A DNA stretch of 52,259 bases, taken from the IMG/VR virus record IMGVR_UViG_3300030106_001108, positions 1-52,259 of that record; one strand, written 5' to 3'. The stretch is from a virus. Shown here one piece after another: positions 1 through 6,410 of the stretch. The notes beneath the pieces are model-generated. The model was not told the DNA's origin, ran no database searches, and saw only the letters and a program-made list of their open reading frames with translations. Position numbers and translations under genes: made by a program. How positions within the stretch are numbered: the first letter of the stretch is position 1; each line of letters starts with the position of its first letter.

Positions 1-1
1 A

Positions 2-337
2 TTGTATGCGCAGTATGGCGAGGAGACAGGTGCTAGTTTAGTACTTGAACTTACTGCTGAACAGCGTAATTTACTTAGTCCTGAAGTAGCTAATACTATA
101 CTGGGTGAACACTATAAACTGTGGGAAGATGGCGTAGTTTATTTGCTCATGGACCATGAATACTATTCTGACGTAGCTGGTTTTAAAGTTTTTCAACAGT
201 TTGATCCTACTAGCGGGGGTGTAGAAGAAGCTATAAAGTTTCTTTCTTCCGCCATGGGTATTACTTTTTATACTGTTGACAACCCCTACGCTGGTCTTGA
301 CTATCATCTTAATATGATGAATCAAACAGATGAGTAA
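2..337 (+). CDS. C-terminal part of an unidentified early-region protein (cut by left edge)
   Basis: The reading frame is open to the left edge, so the gene is probably truncated by the window; the first in-frame TTG at position 2 is not a convincing start. The visible 111 residues are acidic, with a helical-looking first half and aromatic residues around YYSDVAGFKVFQQF. I do not recognise a family. It is the last rightward gene before a strong terminator 87 bases downstream. This suggests it ends an operon, perhaps the early operon that leaves the right edge of this window if the genome is circular or circularly permuted. That link is inference. Confidence 0.6.
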   Translation: MYAQYGEETGASLVLELTAEQRNLLSPEVANTILGEHYKLWEDGVVYLLMDHEYYSDVAGFKVFQQFDPTSGGVEEAIKFLSSAMGITFYTVDNPYAGLDYHLNMMNQTDE

Positions 338-423
338 AAGCTGTTACTTATATACTCTGGTGGAAAAAAGAAAAAGCAAAAATTAATTTTCTAGACATTT
401 AGCCAATAGGGTAATAGGGCAAC

Positions 424-455
424 GACCGTGGAGCATCTCCACTGGTCCTTTTTTT
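424..455 (+). terminator. Rho-independent terminator after the leftmost gene
   Basis: GACC-GTGGAG pairs with CTCCAC-(T)-GGTC around a CAT loop: ten base pairs with one bulged T. Seven T residues follow at 449-455. This is a classic intrinsic terminator and lies 87 bases after the stop codon of the first gene. Confidence 0.8.
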
Positions 456-590
456 GGGGTTATTGGCTGGGCTATTACGGGGCTATTACCACCGAACAGG
501 TAATAGGGTTTAAAATGGGTGGTTTATGGTAATAGTTATGCTAAAACATGTATTAGTATTTAGCGAAGCTATAGACATCTCCACTGGTCC
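434..590 (+). repeat. 15-bp direct repeat, copies at 434-448 and 576-590
   Basis: CATCTCCACTGGTCC occurs exactly twice. The first copy is the loop and 3' arm of the terminator. The second copy lacks the 5' arm and T-run, so it looks like a remnant of a duplicated terminator. Confidence 0.75.
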
Positions 591-599
591 CTTATAGTA

Positions 600-830
600 A
601 ACAACTTACGAACCACGGACAAAGACACACGAACAAAAATATATTGACCCGCACAAAGACACATGGTCCATGGTACATGATCCCTAAACCAAAGACATGG
701 CCAATACGATCAATAGTGCACAGATCACGATCTTGATCTCAAAGACAAAGACATCACGATCAGGATCCGCATCCCAAAGACACCGAACCATGGACCATGG
801 CACATGGCATCACGATCATGATCTCTTTAT
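600..830. repeat. Low-complexity block of CAAAGAC, GATC and CCATGG words
   Basis: CAAAGAC occurs at about 619, 653, 689, 739 and 774. Nine GATC sites fall between about 678 and 823. CATGGTCCATGG at 662-673 is inverted at 788-799. The same vocabulary (CAAAGAC runs, ATCATGATCACGATCG) returns at 1326-1407 and in part at 2110-2170. No protein-coding character is seen. Confidence 0.7.
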
Positions 831-838
831 AAACGCAC

Positions 839-861
839 AAAAAAAGGGGGCTTACGCCCCC
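839..861 (-). terminator. Leftward terminator of the first small gene
   Basis: On the minus strand GGGGGC-GTAA-GCCCCC forms a perfect six-pair stem with a GNRA-type tetraloop, followed by seven T residues (A-run 839-845 on the plus strand). It ends transcription of the gene at 869-1096. A very similar hairpin lies after the paralogous gene (1548-1565). Confidence 0.88.
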
Positions 862-868
862 CAGCCCG

Positions 869-1096
869 TTAGCCTAACACTAAACTTTTGATTTTATTTA
901 AATCGTAGTTTAGGTCAGTTTTACCGTAGCCCAACGTTTTATAGTGAGCTAACGCATTTTCGTAGGACATACCATTAACCGCTTTAGCACGGCTAACGTT
1001 ATGATCTGAACGAGCTTTACCGCTTACGAAAGTAAGCTTACCCTGACCGACTTTAGGGGCGACCGACCCTTTAACAGCTTTATTTAATTTAGCCAT
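869..1096 (-). CDS. Small basic protein, paralogue of the 1574-1807 product
   Basis: A 75-residue basic protein. Its C-terminal half (YENALAHYKTLGYGKTDLNY) is nearly identical to that of the second leftward gene, and both begin MAKLN. Size, charge and a gene-proximal divergent promoter with a palindrome suggest a DNA-binding regulator or chromatin-like protein. I recognise no named family, so that role is inference. It has its own leftward promoter (1163-1191) and terminator (839-861), a monocistronic unit. Its leader contains half-sites resembling the AGTAAGTACTTACT palindrome (TTAGTAAGTT at 1115-1124), which would fit autoregulation. Confidence 0.85.
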   Translation of the reverse strand: MAKLNKAVKGSVAPKVGQGKLTFVSGKARSDHNVSRAKAVNGMSYENALAHYKTLGYGKTDLNYDLNKIKSLVLG

Positions 1097-1162
1097 TTTT
1101 ATTTTACCCAGCGGTTAGTAAGTTAACATTAAGTAGCACCGCTTTACTAACTTAATATACTA

Positions 1163-1191
1163 ATATTAGGTCTGATCGCTAAATAAGTAAA
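1163..1191 (-). promoter_or_regulatory. Leftward promoter for the 869-1096 gene
   Basis: Minus strand -35 TTTACT (1186-1191), 17-base spacer, -10 TAATAT (1163-1168). The -35 lies in the AAGTAAAGT element shared by the other phage promoters in this window. The expected start is about 60 bases upstream of the gene. Confidence 0.6.
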
Positions 1192-1218
1192 GTAAAATAT
1201 TTACTTTTTTTTACTGAT

Positions 1219-1247
1219 TTTACTTTACTTTTTAACGGATTTATAGT
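1219..1247 (+). promoter_or_regulatory. Rightward promoter divergent from the 869-1096 gene
   Basis: -35 TTTACT (1219-1224), 17-base spacer, -10 TATAGT (1242-1247). It points into a region without an ORF. The palindrome at 1257-1270 would lie just after the transcription start, where a repressor could block it. Confidence 0.55.
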
Positions 1248-1256
1248 AAGGGAAAA

Positions 1257-1270
1257 AGTAAGTACTTACT
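1257..1270. promoter_or_regulatory. Perfect 14-bp palindrome, candidate operator
   Basis: AGTAAGTACTTACT is fully self-complementary. The same 14-mer occurs at 1996-2009 and 2041-2054, each time just downstream of a rightward TTTACT-type promoter. This placement fits an operator for a dimeric phage regulator. Confidence 0.6.
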
Positions 1271-1325
1271 ATCACTGAAACGCGAGCAGAGCTCGCGATC
1301 CAGATCGTCGTCGCCTACGGCGACG

Positions 1326-1380
1326 ACACAAAGACATTAAGACAAAGACACAAAGACAAAGACAAAGAACCAAAGACAAG
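1326..1380 (+). repeat. CAAAGACA short tandem repeat tract
   Basis: About six imperfect copies of (C)AAAGACA occur in 55 bases. The same word is scattered through 600-780. One strand is A/G/C only, so the tract is strongly strand-asymmetric. Confidence 0.75.
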
Positions 1381-1416
1381 GAACTATGCATCATGATCAC
1401 GATCGCTTTAGGTAAA

Positions 1417-1443
1417 TAAAAAAATCCCCCGTTACCGAGGGAT
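1417..1443 (-). terminator. Leftward terminator after the 22-residue peptide gene
   Basis: Minus strand ATCCCTCG-GTAA-CGGGGGAT forms an eight-pair stem (one G-U) with a GNRA tetraloop and a run of seven or eight T residues. It lies six bases past the stop codon of the mini-gene at 1449-1517. Confidence 0.8.
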
Positions 1444-1448
1444 GAGGT

Positions 1449-1517
1449 TTAACTACCTAAGTAACAGATACTTAGAGCTATACCGAACATTACTAGAAAG
1501 TATAATATAATTTCCAT
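1449..1517 (-). CDS. 22-residue single-pass membrane peptide
   Basis: The minus-strand ORF encodes MEIILYFLVMFGIALSICYL followed by GS and a TAA stop. A good ribosome-binding site (AGGTAGG, about four bases before ATG) precedes it, and a strong terminator follows directly. Nearly the whole peptide is one hydrophobic helix with a Glu at position 2. It would be read from the promoter of the 1574-1807 gene through a leaky hairpin. Families of this size include type I toxin peptides, small phage membrane effectors and leader peptides; which applies here is unknown. The flanking signals are the main reason to call it real. Confidence 0.5.
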   Translation of the reverse strand: MEIILYFLVMFGIALSICYLGS

Positions 1518-1540
1518 TTTACCTACCTATTTATTAATTA

Positions 1541-1566
1541 ATATAAAGGGGGGCATACGCCCCCCC
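1541..1566 (-). terminator. GC-rich hairpin after the 1574-1807 gene (terminator or attenuator)
   Basis: Minus strand GGGGGGC-GTAT-GCCCCCC is a perfect seven-pair stem. It is followed by TTTATATTAATT, a poor T-run. It matches the terminator of the paralogous gene. The weak tail may allow partial read-through into the 22-residue peptide gene. Confidence 0.6.
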
Positions 1567-1573
1567 GCCTAGC

Positions 1574-1807
1574 CTAGCTTACTAGTAACCTACCGCCCCT
1601 AATATCGTAATTAAGGTCAGTTTTACCGTAGCCGATACTTTTATAATACGCTAGGGCGTTAGCGTAGGTATAACCGCCTACTTTTTTAGCCCTATTAATA
1701 TTATGAGACGCCCCGTTTTTATTAACGTAAGTTAATTTAGCGGTAGCGTTAATATTAGCTACGTTTACTTTAACGCTAGGTTTTTTATTACTATTTAATT
1801 TAGCCAT
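1574..1807 (-). CDS. Small basic protein, paralogue of the 869-1096 product
   Basis: A 77-residue Lys/Asn-rich protein. It shares the N-terminal MAKLN, a central pattern HN(I/V)xRAKxVxG, and the C-terminal block YxNALAxYKxxGYGKTDLNYD with the product of 869-1096. The two genes have matching promoters, terminators and downstream hairpins, so they arose by duplication of a whole cassette. The start is supported by AGGT upstream of ATG. The function is unknown; a DNA-binding regulator acting on the AGTAAGTACTTACT sites is a hypothesis. Confidence 0.85.
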   Translation of the reverse strand: MAKLNSNKKPSVKVNVANINATAKLTYVNKNGASHNINRAKKVGGYTYANALAYYKSIGYGKTDLNYDIRGGRLLVS

Positions 1808-1864
1808 AATTTTACCTATTTATTAGGGGGCTATTTTTAACGTAAGCCCCTTTAACGTAAGTAT

Positions 1865-1894
1865 ATTATAACCTTATTTAGTAAGTAAAGTAAA
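1865..1894 (-). promoter_or_regulatory. Leftward promoter for the 1574-1807 gene
   Basis: Minus strand -35 TTTACT (1889-1894), 18-base spacer, perfect -10 TATAAT (1865-1870). The -35 is embedded in a doubled ACTTTACTT element. Confidence 0.65.
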
Positions 1895-1953
1895 GTATTT
1901 ATTTAATTATTTATAAAATAAAGTATATAAAATTTATATACTTTTTTATTTAA

Positions 1954-1982
1954 TTTACTTTACTTTTTACTAAAAATATGAT
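1954..1982 (+). promoter_or_regulatory. Rightward promoter divergent from the 1574-1807 gene
   Basis: -35 TTTACT (1954-1959), 17-base spacer, -10 TATGAT (1977-1982). Two copies of the 14-bp palindrome follow 14 and 59 bases after the -10 box. It could give a long leader for the late operon or a separate small RNA. Confidence 0.6.
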
Positions 1983-1986
1983 ACGT

Positions 1987-2070
1987 AAAAAAGTTAGTAA
2001 GTACTTACTTTTTTCCCTGCGGGGCACACACAAAAAAGTTAGTAAGTACTTACTTTTTTCCCTGCGGGGC
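1987..2070 (+). repeat. Tandem 39-bp direct repeat carrying two palindromic sites
   Basis: Copies at 1987-2025 and 2032-2070 are identical and separated by ACACAC. Each contains the palindrome AGTAAGTACTTACT (1996-2009, 2041-2054) followed by CCCTGCGGGG. A GCGAGC-AGA-GCTCGC hairpin (2077-2091) follows, the same one that follows the single palindrome at 1257. Confidence 0.85.
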
Positions 2071-2244
2071 TAGTCGGCGAGCAGAGCTCGCACACACAGG
2101 CACCAGAGTCGCGACATGATCGCGACAGACGCGACAGACGCGACACATGATCTACGGATCTACTGATCACCCCCCTCCCCCCTTATGAGAGTACGACAGT
2201 GACAAAAGCTCTAGCTAAGATTTAAGCACTCATAACAGTAAAAC

Positions 2245-2272
2245 TTTACTTTTCGACTCAGTAGGCTAGAAT
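2245..2272 (+). promoter_or_regulatory. Probable late-operon promoter
   Basis: -35 TTTACT (2245-2250) within AAAACTTTACTTTT, 16-base spacer, -10 TAGAAT (2267-2272). It lies about 43 bases before the first late gene, and no other gene intervenes. Confidence 0.6.
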
Positions 2273-2314
2273 TAGGGACTCCTACTAAAAATTTTTTGCA
2301 AAATTTGCAGGGCT

Positions 2315-2662
2315 ATGAGAGAATACTTTGAATACATAAAACCCGTATGTCCGTACTCACTAGAGTCATACGATAATAACAAACTACTAGTATTAGACTA
2401 TGATCCACGTTCCTTAGAGCATTACTATAATATTATAGACCGTTATGATGCTATTTTATTTAAGTGTCACCCCTCAACCGATCGCGACTGCCTTATATCC
2501 ATAGTCGAGGATCTAGCCGACGAACGCCCATGTGCCATGTGGTTTTGGTCACATCCCGACGACAAACATTATTCTACTCCTATGCCTAGTATAATTATGC
2601 AGAATAAAGTAAACTTAAAAAAAGCTCGTAAGGAATATTTCAAAAAATTAAATGGAAAATAA
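2315..2662 (+). CDS. First gene of the late operon, function unknown
   Basis: A 115-residue protein, rich in Tyr and Asp at the N-terminus and basic at the C-terminus (KKARKEYFKKLNGK). No family is recognised. Its position directly before the large virion protein and terminase would suit a small terminase subunit, but I see no helix-turn-helix or other supporting motif. The upstream ribosome-binding site (GCAGGGCT) is weak. It overlaps the next gene by 11 bases, which suggests coupled translation. Confidence 0.75.
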   Translation: MREYFEYIKPVCPYSLESYDNNKLLVLDYDPRSLEHYYNIIDRYDAILFKCHPSTDRDCLISIVEDLADERPCAMWFWSHPDDKHYSTPMPSIIMQNKVNLKKARKEYFKKLNGK

Positions 2663-4904
2663 ATATAAACCTTTAGGTTATCAAGATTTACTAGATCGGT
2701 TAGAGTATAAAGAAATGTTGGAACGCATGAGCTCAACCACGGACCCTGAGTTTGCTAGACCACCAACGAGAATGGGGGATATTTATCCTAGGGAACCTGG
2801 ACCTACAGAAAAGTTTGGCAACCTTATTGGTAAAGGTTTATTAAAACTGCCTTACGTATTTGAAGATGAACGCTCAGCTATGTCAACTGGACAAGACACA
2901 GCTAATGTATTAGCTTTTACCCCTGGAATAGGAAACGTACTCGGTTACCTTGAAGGACAAAAAATGACTGATGAGGGCAGTCCTTTATTAGGTAGCGTTA
3001 TAACAGGGCTTTCAGCTGGTTTTGGACCAGTGGCTAAAGGATCAGGGTCAATACCTACGCCTCCAGTAAAAGCCTCCCCTACACCTAAAGGTTTAGAACA
3101 CAAAGTACTGCACACCGCTGACCGTCCTAAAGAAATAAAAAATGCGGCAAAATGGGACGCTGAATCACAAGCTGAAGATACAACAGAAGTCTTAGATATT
3201 TTCACTGGAGCAAGTCCATACATAAACCGTAAAGGTTTAATGCCTTTAAGGTACGGGGACAATGATACACAAATGACTAGCCAAATAGCTTTATTTGAAT
3301 CAGATTTATATACGCCTAAAAATAGAAATAAATTATTCCCTATAGAAAACATATTTCAAGCTATGAGGCGTTATGGGGTAACGGGTAAAGGTAGCGTAAA
3401 CCAAAACGTAAAAAGACAAATAGAAGATTTTATATCTCCTGAATTTATAGCTAACAACCCTAAAGCAACCCCAGCTTCAGTGATGCAGGAACTACAGAAA
3501 AATGCACCTAAAATACACGAAACACATGCATATTACAATCCTCAAAGTACAATGGGAGAATATGACCCAAGAGGTGATTCACTAGGTTATTCGCAGCAAA
3601 CAACTAGAAGACCACGTAACGACCTTGATGATCCTACTCTCACACCCGAGGAGTCTGTAGAACAAACGGATTATGCTTACGGTGAGCGTGCATTTAGTAT
3701 GTTTGATGACGGACGTATTTACGGTAAAAAACCCACCCTTGATGAGCCTGAACCTAAAGTAAGTTTTGTTACAGGTGAATATCACGGTGATGTAGCAAGA
3801 GGCAGGTTAGATATACACGGAACAAAACAATCTGGTGGCGAAAATAGATATATGCACTCAAGATATACACTAGAAGATATAGGTGATGACGCTAACGTAT
3901 ATGTAAAACAAGAATCTCAAAGTGACGCTTATAGTTTAAGTAGAGATCAAGACGCGATAGCTGCGAGGGTATCAGGTAATAAAGACGGTGTAGGTATGAG
4001 CGATATGGAGAGTATCCAGTATGAATATTCTTATCCTGTTCTTGAAGGGGACGAAGTTTTATTCGATAGAATAAAAAGTGGAGATTTTACAGCGGTAGGT
4101 CAACTGTTAAAATCTAGAGACCACACAAGTGGCTCTGGAGCTACATTATACAATTATTTAAAAAATACTGGTAAACTTGACGATTTCAATAATGAATTTG
4201 GTATGTTATTAAAAGTCAATAGTGATGAACTAGATGAAGCAAAACGTATTTTAAGGGCTAAAAATGAAGGAGACCCTGGATACTACCAAGCTTTGGACGA
4301 TTTTAATGAAATTACTGATAGAAACAGACAACAAGAACTTAGATTATTAACTAAATACAGTAAAGAATTAGAAAAAAATATAAAAACTTTAAACTTACCC
4401 AGAAGCGCAGACTGGTTCACTGACGATTTTAAATTAGATTTACAAACTGCGGTAAAAAATGATTCACCGTACGCATTATTTCCTATAAATGCTAGAGCGT
4501 TAGCCCCTCCTTCTGGTAACACACAAGTAATACCACCTAAATTGGTTCCTTTTACAATAAGAAAATTCAAAGATAAAAAGAACGTTAGGCTCGACTTTGA
4601 CGAAGATGGTAAATTTTTAGGTGTATCACAAAACATAGACGGAAAATTTAGAAGAGTATTATTCGCTGAACCTAACCCTACTGATGTTAATCGAGCTCGT
4701 AGCTATACTGATTTATATAAAAGAGCTATAAAACAAACCGAACAAGACTATGGAGTAAAACTTAACCCTACTAAGTACACTGACGAGTTCGATCAAGAGT
4801 ATTTAAAAATAATACTCACCCCAGAATTAAAATCATCTTTTCAAACGTTTAGAATGAAAGATGGTGGAGCAGCAAGCATACTGCCTTTAAAATATGGATT
4901 CTAA
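2652..4904 (+). CDS. Large virion-associated or polyvalent protein
   Basis: A 750-residue protein. Its N-terminal third has a Gly/Ala-rich segment (GIGNVLGYLEGQ to SGFGPVAKG, about residues 95-130), as in many phage internal proteins. Around residues 375-430 the pattern HSRYTLEDI...VKQESQSD resembles the HxR...EEIQSD motif of large polyvalent phage and plasmid proteins. The C-terminus ends DGGAASILPLKYGF, matching the end of the 35041-37269 product (GGEAERPLMALKYD). It may be carried in the virion. Overlaps of 11 bases on both sides place it in the same operon as terminase. Function unproven. Confidence 0.8.
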   Translation: MENKYKPLGYQDLLDRLEYKEMLERMSSTTDPEFARPPTRMGDIYPREPGPTEKFGNLIGKGLLKLPYVFEDERSAMSTGQDTANVLAFTPGIGNVLGYLEGQKMTDEGSPLLGSVITGLSAGFGPVAKGSGSIPTPPVKASPTPKGLEHKVLHTADRPKEIKNAAKWDAESQAEDTTEVLDIFTGASPYINRKGLMPLRYGDNDTQMTSQIALFESDLYTPKNRNKLFPIENIFQAMRRYGVTGKGSVNQNVKRQIEDFISPEFIANNPKATPASVMQELQKNAPKIHETHAYYNPQSTMGEYDPRGDSLGYSQQTTRRPRNDLDDPTLTPEESVEQTDYAYGERAFSMFDDGRIYGKKPTLDEPEPKVSFVTGEYHGDVARGRLDIHGTKQSGGENRYMHSRYTLEDIGDDANVYVKQESQSDAYSLSRDQDAIAARVSGNKDGVGMSDMESIQYEYSYPVLEGDEVLFDRIKSGDFTAVGQLLKSRDHTSGSGATLYNYLKNTGKLDDFNNEFGMLLKVNSDELDEAKRILRAKNEGDPGYYQALDDFNEITDRNRQQELRLLTKYSKELEKNIKTLNLPRSADWFTDDFKLDLQTAVKNDSPYALFPINARALAPPSGNTQVIPPKLVPFTIRKFKDKKNVRLDFDEDGKFLGVSQNIDGKFRRVLFAEPNPTDVNRARSYTDLYKRAIKQTEQDYGVKLNPTKYTDEFDQEYLKIILTPELKSSFQTFRMKDGGAASILPLKYGF

Positions 4905-6408
4905 TCTAAAAGATTTACCTGAATCAATACTACGTGAACACCTTGAACTAACCGAAAGGTTAGAACAACTTGAAAAAGTAGAACGTTGTCAAACTGGTTT
5001 TATGGATTTTGTAAAAGACCAGTGGCCACAGTTCATAGCTGGTGCACATCACAAAAAAATGGCTGACGCTTTTGACCGTATAGCAACAGGTAAAATAAAA
5101 CGACTCATTATTAATATGCCTCCACGTCATACTAAAAGTGAGTTTGCTAGTCATTACTTTCCCGCTTATTTAGTAGGACGTAACCCAAACTTAAAAATAC
5201 TACAAGCTACACACACCGCAGATTTAGCAGTAAAGTTTGGACGTAAAATTAGGGACTTGATGTTAACGGATGATTATCAAAACGTATTCCCTGATGTACT
5301 TATAAACCCAGACTCAAAAGCAGCAGGTAAATGGGAAACTCAAGATAAACGTAACCCTAAACTAAAAGGTGAATATTATGCTGCTGGTGTGGGCGGTGCA
5401 CTAGCGGGTAGAGGTGCGGACTTATTTATTATTGACGACCCACACAGTGAACAAGATGCCATGAATCCTAAAAGCATGGATGACACGTACGACTGGTACA
5501 CTAGCGGACCGCGTCAAAGGTTACAGCCAGGAGGGGCTATAGTAATAGTGATGACCCGCTGGAATATTAACGACCTCACGGGTAGATTACTTAGAGACGC
5601 AGCACGTGACCCTAAAGCTGACCAGTGGGAAGTTATAGAACTACCCGCTATACTGCCTAGTGGTAAGCCCTTATGGCCAGAGTATTGGTCATTAGAAGAA
5701 ATAGAAAGTGTAAAAGCTAGTTTACGTGGTGGACCAAAATGGCACGCACAATACATGCAGAATCCTACCAGTGAAGAAGGAGCATTAATAAAACGTGAGT
5801 GGTGGATGGAGTGGAAAAAAGAAAAGCCACCAGTGTGTGATTATTTAATACAAAGTTATGACACAGCGTTTTTAAAAAGTTCTAGTGCGGACTACTCAGC
5901 TATTACTACGTGGGGAGTTTTTTACCCAGAGGGAACTATAGGCGATGAAATATACGACGGTACAGTAGCACACATAATTTTACTAGACTGTATAAAAGGT
6001 AAATATTCATTCCCTGAATTAAAAGGCGTAGCCCTAGAACAGTATCATGAGTGGACACCTGACACAGTAATTATAGAGAGTAAAGCTAGTGGCATACCGC
6101 TTACACAAGAATTACGCAATATAGGAATACCCGTACAAAACTTTACACCCAGTAAAGGAAATGATAAGATTGCTAGAGTTAACGCTAGTACACCTTTGTT
6201 TGAGTCAGGTCTAGTATGGGCACCTGACACTAAATGGGCTAACGAGGTTATTGAGGAGTGTGCGATTTTTCCTGCTGGAGAAAACGATGACTTAGTCGAC
6301 TCTACTACTCAAGCCATGTTACGTTTTAGACAAGGTGGGTTTGTAAAATTACCTAGCGATTGGGAAGAAGATGAACTATACTACAAACGTAAAGTAAGTT
6401 ATTATTAA
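4894..6408 (+). CDS. terL: Terminase large subunit
   Basis: The 504-residue ATPase/nuclease motor pumps DNA into the prohead and cuts it. The N-terminal ATPase has a Walker A variant PPRHTKSE (about residues 76-83) and Walker B LFIIDDP (about 177-183), followed by the coupling segment MTRWNINDLTGRL. The C-terminal RNase H-like nuclease starts at SYDTAFLKSSSADYS (about 321-335), with the first catalytic Asp, and ends with acidic residues at AGENDDLVDS. The length is normal. It starts inside the preceding gene (11-base overlap) and is followed three bases later by the portal gene, the usual packaging order. Confidence 0.97.
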   Translation: MDSNLKDLPESILREHLELTERLEQLEKVERCQTGFMDFVKDQWPQFIAGAHHKKMADAFDRIATGKIKRLIINMPPRHTKSEFASHYFPAYLVGRNPNLKILQATHTADLAVKFGRKIRDLMLTDDYQNVFPDVLINPDSKAAGKWETQDKRNPKLKGEYYAAGVGGALAGRGADLFIIDDPHSEQDAMNPKSMDDTYDWYTSGPRQRLQPGGAIVIVMTRWNINDLTGRLLRDAARDPKADQWEVIELPAILPSGKPLWPEYWSLEEIESVKASLRGGPKWHAQYMQNPTSEEGALIKREWWMEWKKEKPPVCDYLIQSYDTAFLKSSSADYSAITTWGVFYPEGTIGDEIYDGTVAHIILLDCIKGKYSFPELKGVALEQYHEWTPDTVIIESKASGIPLTQELRNIGIPVQNFTPSKGNDKIARVNASTPLFESGLVWAPDTKWANEVIEECAIFPAGENDDLVDSTTQAMLRFRQGGFVKLPSDWEEDELYYKRKVSYY

Positions 6409-6410
6409 CC

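Larger units (their letters stand above)
338..868. other. Non-coding region left of the first leftward gene
   Basis: No credible gene lies here. The first half has several AATAGGG/CTATTAC-like words (near 400-412, 470-490, 500-510 and 530-537). The second half is low-complexity DNA rich in CAAAGAC, GATC and CCATGG. It contains one rightward terminator, a 15-bp direct repeat and one leftward terminator, listed separately. The composition is unlike the coding DNA around it. An origin of replication or packaging-related site is possible but unproven. Confidence 0.6.
1254..1380 (+). ncRNA. Candidate structured non-coding transcript
   Basis: Starting from the 1219-1247 promoter, the RNA would contain the palindrome, then CGCGAGC-AGA-GCTCGCG (1281-1297) and GTCGTCGCC-TAC-GGCGACGAC (1307-1327), two perfect hairpins in tandem. 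A purine-rich CAAAGAC tract without structure follows. No ORF with a ribosome-binding site is visible. The 3' end cannot be defined. This is inferred from promoter and structure only. Confidence 0.3.
1097..1448. other. Intergenic control region between the two leftward units
   Basis: No gene of normal size is present. The stretch holds, in order: the leader of the leftward gene with half-site repeats, divergent promoters inside a 14-bp inverted repeat (AAGTAAAGTAAAAT 1185-1198 against 1217-1230), a 14-bp palindrome, two GC-rich hairpins, a CAAAGAC repeat tract, a GATC cluster and a leftward terminator. Confidence 0.7.
1808..2314. other. Intergenic control region before the late operon
   Basis: No gene is recognised. 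It holds a leader hairpin (GGGGCT 1827-1832 against AGCCCC 1845-1850), divergent promoters, an A/T hairpin (AAGTATATAA 1921-1930 against 1934-1943), a tandem 39-bp repeat with palindromes, a GC hairpin at 2077-2091, a GATC- and GCGACA-rich stretch (2092-2170) and the late promoter. Confidence 0.65.

Noticed and set aside
697-891. 64-residue rightward ORF in the low-complexity block
   Set aside because: It is made of the repeated CAAAGAC/GATC/CCATGG words, has no ribosome-binding site, and runs through the leftward terminator hairpin into the opposite gene.
338-2314. tRNA genes in the non-coding regions
   Set aside because: I found no TTCRANNC-type T-arm with matching acceptor stem on either strand; the hairpins present are short terminators or palindromes.
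2315-2662. Small terminase subunit
   Set aside because: Position would fit, but the protein has no DNA-binding helix pattern and is separated from terL by a 750-residue gene; left as unknown.
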